Assembly (NCBI RefSeq): GCF_000003815.2
Contig: NC_049985.1
Location: forward strand, 25,700,448-25,764,447
Source: Branchiostoma floridae
Taxonomy: Eukaryota; Chordata; Leptocardii; Amphioxiformes; Branchiostomatidae
Length of the DNA: 64,000 nt
Direction of reading: 5' to 3'
Numbering within the stretch: position 1 is the stretch's first letter; every line of letters starts with the position of its first letter. The notes under the pieces are model-generated. The model saw only the letters and a list, made by a program, of their open reading frames with translations. It was not told the origin of the DNA and ran no database searches. Of this stretch, positions 26,991 to 39,500 are shown one piece after another. A program made the translations under genes and the position numbers.

Positions 26991-28232
26991 GCAAAAATAT
27001 TTGTCAAAACATCATATTAAAAGATGACTGCTGAAGAATGCTAACTTAGATGTATACTAATGACACCTCCCTACCCCATACTTAATATATTAGACTGTCA
27101 CAAACTGTTACTTAGTCATTGGGATGACAATACAGAACAGTTATAGAATGTCAGAAAGGTTTTCAGTTCACATCTCTTGTACTTTCCAGTGGAATAGTCC
27201 ACCATTACAAAAATAAGGGGAAAATGTAATTTGTTATCTAATATGAACGTAACATTATGCATTAATGTCAGCTGTGTATCTCTAGGTAGTGATTACATAC
27301 GTCTTAACGACACGTTTGAGAGTTTGTTGTACCCTACTGTAACTGTGTTCATATTTCTTAATAGTCTTACATTTTGACCACCTGAACAGAACTTTCCACT
27401 AGATGGCGAGTGACGTACAGCAACCAAATTGATTTGCATGACCCTTGACTTCATTCATAATTAGAATATGATGCAACATGCAAAAGTATATGATTTAAGA
27501 AACAAAACACACAAAACGTAATGAATTTTGTTGGGCAAATTGCCAAATCTTTGGCTGCTCTGTGGTCACGGCATTGTGGGTATATGAGACATGAAAAATT
27601 TCAACGTGGACTGAAGAAATGAAACCATGGTATACAAATGTATCTATCAGAAGCCAGAGGACGATATGAGACGACTTCAATGAATAGAAAGTTAATAGGA
27701 AACAAGATGACAAATAAGACTGTCATAGTGAAGCCCAAATCAGATCTCTCTACCACACATAAGAAGGCAGGAAGTACAATATCAGCAATATATCAGCGAT
27801 ATGGGCTTCTTTCTTCAGAAAGGAAGAAAAGCCTCAAGGGTCACATTCTATCAGCATGGACAGATACATTTACTCGAATTGAGGGCAAAAGGGCAGGAAA
27901 GGGTATGTGAAAAATAGCTATGAACAAGCAAAATATAAGTAGGTAGTACTGGTAGTACCTCTGTAACAAAATACTGAAATCTTGTTGGCATAATTTTTCA
28001 CTCATAGTTACTATTGCTAGCCTCCTTTGAAGACTTTTGGAGTGGCAGTAGTTACTTTAGGAGCACTGATTCACAATTTTCAACATGGGCTAACTTAAAG
28101 TTAAAGGATCTCTATATGCTGGAAAGGAAGTTTTACTACCCCCTTCTTTGGCATTGAGAGAAACTTAGCCCATTAACAATAATTATCATGAACCAGTGCT
28201 AGAAATAATTGCTCAGTATAGAACGTTACTAG
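26991..28232. other. RAB30 upstream intron, nothing recognised
   Basis: Unique-looking AT-rich sequence with short open frames only (for example 27638-27910) and no recognisable protein. Most likely part of the RAB30 5' UTR intron. Confidence 0.4.
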
Positions 28233-28235
28233 TAA

Positions 28236-29743
28236 GGGACCGTTTAGTGAGGGGGGAGGGCCGGTCGCCAGAGGGTCAGGTCAATAATTTTTGCTAGGCC
28301 CTCCCCCCAGGTAAAATTTTTTTTGCTAGGCCCTCCCCCCAAGTCAAAATTTTTTTGCTTGGCCCTCCCCCTCCTATCAACTTTGAAAAAAATATTCAAG
28401 ACGCCAATAAAATACTGCGCTCCCATTTGTAAAATTAATGTGCTTTGCGTCATATCATACTTTTTCATCGCGAAGCAGATCTCTCACCCCTAGTAAAAAA
28501 GGAAAACAGAATGGCTCAAAATATCTGCTTAATAGAGGGATAAATATCTGCTTCATAGAGGCATAAATATTTGCTTTATAGAAGCTACTTCATTGTTTTG
28601 ATATTAAAACAACACCTAAAAAGCATTTGTATCTGGATTTCTAGTAGATTTGCGCCACGAAGCGGCGAGCGCCCCGCTCCCTAAATTTACGTATTGCAAG
28701 CTCGCGGGCCTGAGCGGCTTGACGGAAACTATTTTCAATTTACATATATTTTGGACTTTTTCTTGGTTCTGTGGTGGTAATAACTTACGGTAAATCGGGG
28801 GAAAAAATGAAAACCAAAACGACAGCACGATTCGACTAACCAAAACTGTAGTGGGGAGGGGGGCGCCGACGCGTGACTCTGATTTTCCCACGGCGGGGTA
28901 GACCGGTCGCCTCTCTCTAGCCGCCGGCGGACGTGAGAACGCAGACTTGCAGGAAATCTTTTAGAAATGCCACGCTTTTTTGCCACGATTTCCTGCATTG
29001 CTTTTTTATGGGAAAATTTGCTGGTTAGATGACACTTCTATGAAAAAAAAAACACGAGGGTTTCAAGTTTTTGAGAACGACGTTCCATGTCCGGTGCCAA
29101 AGGCACGGAGAATCGCAAGGTAGGTCCGGGAAAATTTTGAAATCTTGACCCTCTTAAAAGCTATTTCCTTCAGTTTGCGGGAAATATTTTGCTGACAAAC
29201 AAAGCTAACTTTAATGGCACTTCAATTTAGAAATACAAAATTACATCCCCCCGAACACATTATCGCGATGTCGGTCATCAAAGGCGCGAGGCCGGTCACG
29301 TCAAAAGGGATCCAGGGAAATTTGCAAATATTTACCCTCGAGCTCTGAAACGACATTTCTTACATTTTGAGGGCAATAAGACAGGGGTAAATTTTGCTGG
29401 CAGACTAATCTAGAGTTTTTGTAAGTGAAAAAGGTTTTCGAGGGCGTCATGCATAAGCCCCGCCTCCTCCCTTTCGCATTTTCACTGTGTCCCGAGCGCC
29501 AACCTTGGGCGATCCCTTGCAGAGGTCCAGAAAAATTTTGAAATCTTGACCCTCCGAAACGCCGTTTCTTGGATTTTAAGGGACATATTTTGCTGGCAGA
29601 CCAAGCTGTATTTTTTTTTGCTTGGCCCTCCCCCCAAGTCAAAAAATTTTTGCTAGGCCCTCCCCCTGGCAAAATATTTTTTTGCTTGGCCCTCCCCCCC
29701 CTGGCGACCGGCCCTCCCCCCTCGCTAAATTCCGTACGGTCCC
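28236..29743. mobile_element. 1.5 kb PIF/Harbinger-like non-autonomous transposon
   Basis: Ends GGGACCGTTTAGTGAGGGGGG and the reverse complement of GGGACCGTACGGAATTTAGCG continue into a shared GAGGGCCGGTCGCCAG block. TAA flanks both sides (28233-28235, 29744-29746). Both ends carry short tandem TTTTGCTAGGCCCTCCCCCC units. Inside, three degenerate copies of a block of about 200 bp begin near 29120, 29315 and 29525 (TTTTGAAATCTTGACCCTC...TTTTGCTGGCAGAC). No transposase. Confidence 0.75.
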
Positions 29744-29746
29744 TAA

Positions 29747-31894
29747 TTACTTGAGTACCACCACTGCGTATTGCCTTTTGCACTAAGCAATGAAAAAACA
29801 TACCTACAAAATGTGGCCAAGAAAGAAAAGAAGTCATCTGAGGCACTGTCAGCATGGCTTGATTTGGTGATGGGCAGAGGCACAGTGGGAAGTAGAGCAG
29901 GTGGAAGCTAGGGCCTTCTTTATCACCATACAGGGACACAGACCATATAAGGACAGATGCTACTGTAGATATTGAAATGTTTGTGCTGGTTTTATATTCT
30001 TGGTGACCTCTCTACTGTGAAATTATGATACTAAGAAATTGCGGTTCCCTTTTATGACTGTTGTATTACAGAAATTTTTCCATTGCATTCCTCCCTTCCT
30101 AAGTTGTGAAAGTAAGTCCCTGCAAAATTAAATAGATTTACAGTAACTCCGAGGCAAGATATACAGATTATAAATATATATATAGTTTCTTTTCATACCA
30201 ACTACAGTCACTTTTTCAGCTGCAAAATTAATGTCAAAGTTATATCGAAGAGTGCTTTATAAACAACTTTTTAAACTACGAAAGAGCCACTACCACAAAT
30301 GATGAATTTTGCTATTAGCAAAGACAAGCCACTTGGATGGCATTTGCCAAACTAGTTCAAACATGTTCAAACTTTCATTTTTAATTGTTTGAACGGTTTA
30401 GAATTTCAGTGGCTGAAATATTCTTTTACTTAAATTGTTCAAACTTACTACAAATATTATTTCAAAACCCTCTCGGTGACTCGGAATCGACTCTATAATT
30501 AGTATACACTTTATTGACTTCTAGTAAACAATCCATGGGAACATGAAATATGGTCAATGGCTAAGCAAGTACCTGAAATAAGCTTTATCATTTATGTCTT
30601 CTTATTTACGATTGACGATTAACTGTAAAACTTGGTAGAAATGACAATGAGACTCTACTCTCCTATGCTCTTGTTATTTTCTTCGACCGGTAAATCCCGA
30701 AACGTGTGAATGCCTGATCATACAATCTGTTCATTTTCCAATAGGTCCAACATCCGGTCCAAATTGAATGAATTTTTTCAGGTCCGGTTTTTCTGAACCG
30801 CTCCAATGAGAAAAAAATGTTTTTGCACCGGTACCCATCCCTATAGTCACAACCCATACACCAATGTTTCTTTCAGTTATGATAAGGATACCCCAGAGTC
30901 CAGAGAGGTCCATATGGAGGTCAGAGGGATATTGGGATTTTCTGTCAACACCTTCCCTGAAATATGGATCATATTACAAAATCTATTTCAGGCAAGGAGG
31001 TTTCAACATACATTGCATGATTGAAACCCTGTTTCAGGCAACTTCGAACCTTTGATTTTTTCTAAATTCTTAGAATTATAGGACATTTATATCATTAATT
31101 TTTATACATTATATGGCTATGGTCATTGTCAAGTATTATAGGTACATTCTGAGGATGAAACTTTTTGGAAGATGAAAGTCCATCCAAGCCTTCCTAGCTA
31201 GCATGAGCCAAGCATGCAAAAAACAACAACAATATCTTTCATCTTACTGATGATTTTGAATAAGTGGCATTGTGAAAAGTTCAAGACAGAAAACTAGGAT
31301 ATGATATATGATTGTTCATTATCTTTCAGTTTCAAAATACAAACATTTGTTTACAAGCAAGTTAACTCCTGTTACAAATGTATCTAAACCATCCAGGGAG
31401 ATGCAAGTGAAACAAACAGGTGTAAACAAATACCCAGTAGAACAGGTTTTCTAAGGTACAATAAATCCCTAACCTCTTTTTAACCTCAGGTGTTAAAAGG
31501 AAACCCCTATTTCCCCATAGCCTCATCCCACATTCTAACTACTACCTAATGGTATGATTAAGCTTTAGTTCTGTGTCAAGTAATAGGTCACGGATACAAT
31601 TTGTCTTTTCATGGTGTCAACTAACAATCACATACATTGCTTACATTTTGGGCTAATTTCAAGGTTCAAAAGGTTCCTAATCTTCTCTTTCAAGACTAAT
31701 GTAGAGACCAGATGGTTGGATCATCACAGTGTCTGTCAGTGACAACAGATGGTTCATGGTTGGGTGGGACTGGAGCATGTACAGACTTCAAACAGACTCC
31801 TGTAGAGACCTCTGAATACCAAAGTTTCTCAGGGTTTTTAACACAGGGGGGCCTTTGGTAGTAAAATTTCCTTGGGCATTTTTGAGGGTACCCA
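29747..31894. other. RAB30 upstream intron, nothing recognised
   Basis: About 2.1 kb of AT-rich sequence between two transposons. No open frame longer than about 75 codons and no domain seen. Confidence 0.4.
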
Positions 31895-32103
31895 TACTGT
31901 AAAAAAAAGTGTAAATGCATTTAAGTTCGTGGGGATTTAATTTCGCGGTATTGGGAAAATGGACTTTTTGCAGTGGTTTTAAGTTCCCCGTAGCACCATG
32001 CACTGTAGTCTCTTTAACTGCCTGGGACAAATTTTCGCGGTGAAGCTGCCACCGCGAAAACCGCGAACATTAAACCACAGCAAAAGTTTCTACATTTACA
32101 GTA
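31895..32103. mobile_element. 209-bp MITE (TACTGTAAA termini)
   Basis: Begins TACTGTAAA and ends TTTACAGTA. Contains CACCGCGAAAACCGCGAACATTAAA, nearly the block seen at 21241-21270 in the other 209-bp element. Confidence 0.65.
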
Positions 32104-32860
32104 TGTGGTGGGTTCCGAAAATGAATATTCTGCGAATTCAGAAGAATTTTTAACGTATTATAATTAATTCATTGCTAAAATCAAGGAAAATTTGGTCGAC
32201 TTGATAGATTTTACGTATATAAAGGACTCCTGAGTGAAGTAGAGTGTAGGCCCTGGAAACAATTTAAACATCAAGAAACTGTTGAGGCCTCTGGACACCA
32301 AAGCACTAAAGGATTTCCATGCAAGTTATTCCAAAAATTTCCTTGCTTCCACTGTCAATTTGATTTACTTACTTGTCAGGATTCTATTTATTTCTCAAGG
32401 CAACGACACAGGAAAGTGTGTTGTGTCTAAGACATCAGATATTATTATACACACTTGCTTCAAATAAAAATATATATATATACACTTCCATCCGCATCAC
32501 ATTCATAATATCATCATAATACAGACATCCCCAAAATGCTATTAAGTATTACACGTTATATAAAGATATGGGTAGGGACGTAGGGTACATTTGTTTAAAG
32601 ATAATAAGAGAATTAAGAAAGATTTCATTAATCTAGTCACATCAATTGTCAGATTTGGGGATAAACACCTGCGTTATTTCTTGCGATAAAAGAAAGAATG
32701 ACTTAGCGTCAACAAAAGCTATACGTCGAATAATTCCTGGTAAAATTTCAGTTTAGAAATTTGCCAGGTTTCACCATTTTGATAAGATATACCAAGACAC
32801 AACATATATTTCTCGGTTCACAACAAAAGAACACAGAAACCACAAGCTGGCAATACTCAC

Positions 32861-33544
32861 CTGGTAGGCACCTGTAACAATGGAGTGGGATAATACGAAA
32901 CTGTACGATAATATTCACTGTTACTGTTGTATTATAATATCCGTGCACTCATCAGCTGACAGCCAGTTCACCTACAACAGAGCGATGATCGTTCTTTCAC
33001 CTGCGAATCGACACGTCGCTTTTTATAAGCCTTTGGGCTGTCATAATAATCCCCTTGACTAAGTTTCCAAATTTTCCTGCATCAAGTCTCGTGCGAAAAT
33101 GACTCACGCCGCCACGAGTGAACGTCCAGCACGACAACACAAACACAAACGTCTGGTTTTCGTGAAACTCTGTGCTACGTTGCAAGAATGATTCTTCTGT
33201 TTTCGTGGGGAAGAAACCGGAAACGGAAATGAAAGTCATCAGAATGGAATGCGTTCTCGCAACGTCACTGATGACGTACTAATCACATGAGTTTAAAAAG
33301 ACGCTACGTCTGGTCTGATTGGTTAAAATTTTCGCGCTGTTGGCTTGTCCGCCAATCAGGGCGTAGGAAAGAAATGGGAAAGCCAGTTTGTTGGACGTGC
33401 GCGTAGACCGGTTTCAAGACGCCATCTTGTCAGCGGGCGAGGGGGAAGTGTCTCACAGATTTTCCCCTCGCTTTCCCTCTAGAGCCGGTCAAAACCTTTT
33501 GATTCTTGTCAGAATAGTTAGGTTAGAGTGTACAGCACCCGAAG
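32861..33544. promoter_or_regulatory. Candidate bidirectional promoter of RAB30 and PCF11
   Basis: On the minus strand a strong donor CCAG/GTGAGT ends at 32861, a good candidate for the first (non-coding) RAB30 exon. On the plus strand PCF11 begins at 33545. Between them are two CCAAT boxes in opposite orientations (33318-33322 as ATTGG, 33352-33356), an E2F-like TTTTCGCGC (33329-33337), and paired CRE half-sites ACGTCA/TGACGT (33262-33277). There is no TATA box. CpG content is higher than in the surroundings. Shared use is inference. Confidence 0.5.
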
Positions 33545-36500
33545 ATGGCGGACGCAGTGGTGGAAGAGTACGAGTCGTCCCTGGCTGACCTGACTTTCAA
33601 CAGCAAGCCCCACATCAACATGCTGACGATGCTGGCCGAGGAAAACGTGAAATATGCGCCACACATTGTCAGGCTTATAGAGGCACAGTTGAACAAGGTT
33701 TTACCCTAGTTTATATTACAGTAGTGAATTATGATCACGATGTTTCATAGATGCCGGCGAATACGTGCGTTTTGTGTGCTACATAATTTTCCCCGACCAT
33801 ATAGACGCGACTGAAAAATGAGGAAACGTGGTGCGGTGCGTGCCTTTGTCCTCTGCACGTTTTCAGTTCTTAGTACATCGATATCTGTCCAAGGCCATCC
33901 TACACCAGTTGTACACGCTCTGTATCGTTAGTGTGCGACTCACTACAAAATTTATCTTCCTAATAGCACAATAAACCCTAATATGTTGATGTAGGGGTAG
34001 AAAAAATATGGTGTTGAGTCGGTTAAACCGTTGAGTCAAGGAGGTTCCATGTTTGAATACTTGGTCGTGAGAAACTGGCATATGGGCTGGTAATGGCGAC
34101 TCTTGGAGACCATATTTTGCTTAAATCCTTTTACCTTAGCCCTTATAAGAGTCGTGGAAAGAAAAATAGAAAAAATGTAAGCAAAATATGCCATTCAAGT
34201 GTTGCCATCGCTAGCAGATGGCCTTGGGTAGACGCACCACTTACAAATAATTTTGAGACGCTTCTCAGAAAGGCCACATAAGACATAATAACCGTTGTGT
34301 GTGTAAGACCCAGATAAATTATTTGTGCGCTCCACCAACAATAAAGGAATATGATGTACTTGTGTGCCTGCAATATGTAACTTAAAATGACACCCAGTGC
34401 AGTGAAGTCCATACTTGTAAACCTTGCCCATATGCTGCATGCTTGTCTGTCATGATGATTCACAGATGCTGACTCATGCTAGCAGCACTGGTGTTACTAG
34501 AGTACACATTCTGGTGAAAACTCGACATCAACCAATGGTTATACATGTACCGGTAAAATAGAAATGTTAGAATGGCAAGTCTGTCATTGGAATGGAAGGT
34601 ACTCGTATCACGTTTGTGCAGTCCATAAGGTTCCCAAGGTCTTGGAAAAGAAAGCAACATATAGATGCATTTATAGCTATATAGGTCAAGCCCTCAAGGG
34701 TATATGCATTTATAAACCACATATAATTCTGTCCTTGTGTATTTTGCCGAGATCTGATAAGATGGTAGCGACATCCTCAATGCCATGGTGCATATACCAG
34801 GTAGTTCAGAAACATTGTGTATATTCCCATGGTTGAAGACTGACAACTTCTCAAAGACACATAGTTAAACATTTGTGGTAACTAATTATGCAGACCAGGG
34901 AAGCTCACGCGCTCTTGGCTCAAAGATACACTACGCGCTGAGGTACCGAATAAAGTGCAGAGCATCATGCTGTGCGGAGAATCGTTCCAATGCAGAGGAA
35001 GGGTATGCTGACCGTGGTCCCGGCAGAACTGATAACGGAAAGACGGTGTAACAACTGTTAGTCAAATAGTGTACTGTACGGTTTCTGTGGTCCTCATTTG
35101 CCGACAAGAAATCCAAAGTGCTGTTCTTGCTCTTGTTCGCTCTAACTCAACTACATGTATTCTGTGTGCTCAGAATGTCTCGTGTAACATCATGGTTAGA
35201 TTGTAAAGCCGAGGTGTGTGTGAAAGTGTGCATATGGGTATGTTTTTCCTGTTGAACTTGAATGTTCTGTATGAAAGACTGGAGTATGGTGGATGAAAAA
35301 AAACTGGATGGATGAGCATGTGTTGTCAATTATTTTATATAGGCAAGGATGCAGACACATACTCGGGACTTTTGGCAGTAAAATGTGATGCTGATGGTAA
35401 CACAATGGAGTAACACACTTCTGCACAAAAGACATAAAGTCTTATGTTTTAACAAGTGCTTTGAAATAGTCAAAACAAGATGGAAACGAAGCCAACAAGG
35501 GTAGAATTACTACTACTATTTTCACTAAAGTTGCAAGCAGACAAATCATCTATCAGGCAATAGACATGTGGAGTGCTTGTCAGGTGGAGTTTTGGTAATC
35601 CTAGTAATCAATCAAACATCTGCAGGTAATTCTCACTCTCTGTATGAAGGCCAGGCATGTTATAAATAACATGATTACCACAAAAATTTCCTGTACGTGA
35701 TCAACATTTCAGAAGTGCTGGTGTATTGCTGTCAGATTTTCGCAGAGGTAGAAATAAAATATGCGACTTATGTGTATGCATTGGACAAATGCCTAATCGA
35801 TATAATTGAGGTAGCTGATGCCTGAGATTTTAAAGTTACTATTTATAGTTTCCTATAAGGTTAATTCTGACCCAGTTTCTACTGGAAAGTGCTTTATAAA
35901 CAAGATTTTAAAAACATGATACAAACCAGTACACTGGTATGTAAACATTTTGAATGCAGAAAGCACACTAATAATACTAGGTAACAGGACAAATGCTATG
36001 TTTCCACCTTTTTCTCTCTTCCACATTTCATTCCATACATGTTGATTCTTGCAACTAATCAAAAGAAGCATGCAACACACACCACTATTTATAACATGGT
36101 TACATAGTAAACTGGTTTCTGAGTATGTATGGGTAGCAGTCAAGTTATCCAGTATTGAAATGCTGTCTCTTCTCACACAATCCACGCTGCTGACAACAAT
36201 TCACTTTTGAACAGCGAAAGTTCAGAATCCCGAGAGCATCCCCTCTTATCCTTACCTAAAACATTAAATCACTACTGTATTGATTTGCAAGGGTTTCCTT
36301 TTTTGTACTTTGTCCATGCGATGTGCCGTTTCTGTAAGGTTATTGTGTCAAAGTTTTTTCTTCTTCACATTTTGGCTCCAGTCTACCAAATAGTAAATCA
36401 TCCTGGTGTTTTGGAATGCACAAGCAGAAGTAATGTATGCTGAGCAAAATGAAACATAGCACCAATGGAATTCCGATTATTTTTATAATCTGTAGTCTCG

Positions 36501-39500
36501 TCATTTAAGATTTTAAATTGTTAGATCTAAAGGCTCTTGTAATTTAACATTTAACGGAATTCCGCCGAATTTGTAAATCTGTAGGCTCGTCATTTTAAGA
36601 TTTTGAATTGTTAAATCTATAGGCTCTTGTCGTTTCAAATTTTTTAACCACTGACTGTTAATGTTGCGTAAAATATTTACTGTTTAACATGTTTTATGTG
36701 ATCTTATCTTTTTTTCTGAATGTAGGCCACGTCATCGGAGAAGCTGCCTGTAATGTACTTGATGGATTCCATTGTTAAGAACGTTGGAGGCGACTACTGT
36801 ACCCTCTTCTCGCAGAATATCGTTTCAACATTTTGTAATATCTTTGAGCAGGTCAGGATGTGTACTCGCATTTTAGAATTATGGAAAGGCATTACAGTGT
36901 TGTGTTTTCAAATACATATAAATTGATTTATTGGTTGTAACTTTCGTATGATCATATTAATGTGTTTTGTTTCAACACCTGTGATTGTATTTTTGTGACT
37001 CGTCAAATATGAATAATTTGCATGAATTTGTGCTTTAAGAAATGATAATACTGTTATTGCAAAAGAGAAAAAGCTGTAAAGGAATAGAAGTCAGGGGTTG
37101 TTTCAATGTCAAAATTGAACGTAATGTTAGGATCTGGGATCATAGTCTTACATATTGCATGGACAAAGAATCAGATGATTGTATGAAATCTAACTCCGGA
37201 CAATGGTTTCAACAAGCAAGCTGAAGACGACTGGATGAAGATCTAGGGGCCGCTTTCTCATATTTTCTGAAACAGATAACATCTTGGTGGAATGCTGTAG
37301 TTGCAGGCATAGATGATTATGAAAATATTGTCATTTTGTGCAGTTGTAGTGAAAGACATTAGTATATCTTAAATGCCACCAATGTAGCTGAGGTGATACT
37401 ATGTAGCTGAGGTGATACTATTTTTAAGCATGTACCCTGAACGTAATGCGCATACGGTACATTTACACAGCGAGGTATCTAAACCTATTATACATGCCAG
37501 AGTCTCTTTCGTCCTCATTGGTCAATGATGCATTAGAGTATCAGCCTTTACATACAATCTCTTTGGACAGAGGCTTATGAACCTATATATGGGATATTAT
37601 CCATAGTACGCGAATGCTACCCTATACGCTTACGTTCCAGTGACATGCTCTGTTTTTGTGTATGGCCAGTCAGACTCATCTTTGTCGTTATTAGTTTGAA
37701 ACTTTAGTTTCTCTCCTGTTTTAGGTTGATGAGAAAACACGAATGTCCTTGTATAAGTTGCGCTCCACTTGGGACACTATCTTCACGTCAAAGAAGTTGT
37801 ATGCGTTAGACAGTCGTGTACAAGGTATTGACCCTGCCTGGCCCGTAAAACCGTTGCCAGCAGAGATGCAAGTGTCCACAAGTATACATGTCAACCCAAA
37901 ATTTCTCAAGAAGGTATGTCAAAGAACATCCATTCAATGTATTGTCACAAGTTTCAAATTCTCTGTATTTTGTCTAGTGTACAGTACTTGTAGGCAGAAT
38001 TTCTGTTGCCACATTTTCCTTGTCCAAGGTCTGGTACAGGGAAATTTGCAACCTATCTTTTTACTTCTAAGGTACTGTGTTTATGGTGTATCATTGAGTG
38101 CAGATGTCCCCAGTTTCTGAGGTCAAAAGTCAAACATGATAGAGTGCTATCTGTTTCACCAAAATGGCCTGTTAAAAATCTTGTGGTTTGGGCCTATCAC
38201 CTCCATTTTTATGACCACCCCTGTGTACAAACATGTTGATGACTTAAAATTTTAAAAAAGAAAAGCTGCTCTTTTAAATGTTCCCCTTTAAGTTTTGAAA
38301 TGGATTACTGTGCACCAAAATGGGCAGGACAGGGTGTTTGGGCATAACCCTGTGCAAGCCTTGATAGGAAGTCATCACATTATGTGGTCATCGAGACACA
38401 CCATTTGAAGTCTCACCTGCTCTTTCAAGTTAAACACCCTCCACAAGTTAGGCTGTGACAAATAGATGAGCGACCAAGTATGAGAAATGACCAAGTATTA
38501 TACAAATCGGTCCATCAGTATGATTTTTTTTTAATATTAAATGACACTAACTTTTGCATCATGCATCCTATGTTTAGATACATTGCCATCTTGTGGAAAG
38601 GGGACTTTAGGTGCTGACACATTCACTGTTTACTGTGCTATGCAGGAGTTGGCCATTAACAAACTCGGATCTTCTATATCTGTCATACCTAACCAGTTCA
38701 TCCAAGTCTTGTCATATCTTCCAATCCCCTCAAGGATAACATGCACTGAAAGATCGTATCCCGTTCACTAATACGCTACCCTGCCCCATTTATGGCTACA
38801 GCCCTATATGCCAATATACGCCTCTACGTTCTGATACCCTTATTTAGGGGTTGTCAAATGTAGGGCTGTAACCCTATTTACATGTACTGTCCTCGCATCA
38901 AATTTCACTCAAACTCTGCAAAAGCTAGCCATTTGAAACACTGTTGATGTCTTCACATCCATTAAACATACTGCTCACACTCTTAGAACTTTCCACAGAA
39001 GCTAGTAGTCTGGAGTCCAGCCTTAAGTCTGCTTCCTGTGATTGCTACCCTACCTACCAAGGCTGGGCTCCAGGCTAAGGAGTAAGCTCTCCAGCAGAAA
39101 CCCTGCTCACTCACTACATGATTCCTTGCTCACCAATACAATAAAACACAAACATATTTCAGTCCAGATGAAATATGGTCTCTTTTAAAACACTCAGTAA
39201 TGTGCTTTTGTTATAGTGAGGGTATTTTTGTGAGATTGACCTATCTTTAAAGGATGTGTTGAATTCCTATCAAGGCCTATCATCTGATAAGTCTACATCT
39301 TACCTGTCAAAGGTGCAAGCTTGTCATGGGAATATTTAATTGAGGCAAAACAAGGCTGTCTGCAAAAAAGTGCTGGCAAATAGTGCATGGGGGTTTGTTG
39401 AAAAATACTGTAAATCTTGAAATTTTTGCGGAGGTTATATTTCAGCCGTGACCCTACCGCACCAAATTTATGACACTGTGGATGTCTCCCTTCTTTAACT

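Noticed and set aside
29301-29939. 212-codon minus-strand frame
   Set aside because: It crosses the end of the 1.5 kb transposon into flanking sequence and translates repetitive text.
34010-34080. tRNA-like B box (GAGGTTCCATGTTTGAATACTTG) in PCF11 intron 1
   Set aside because: No A box or cloverleaf could be drawn; at most an old SINE head.
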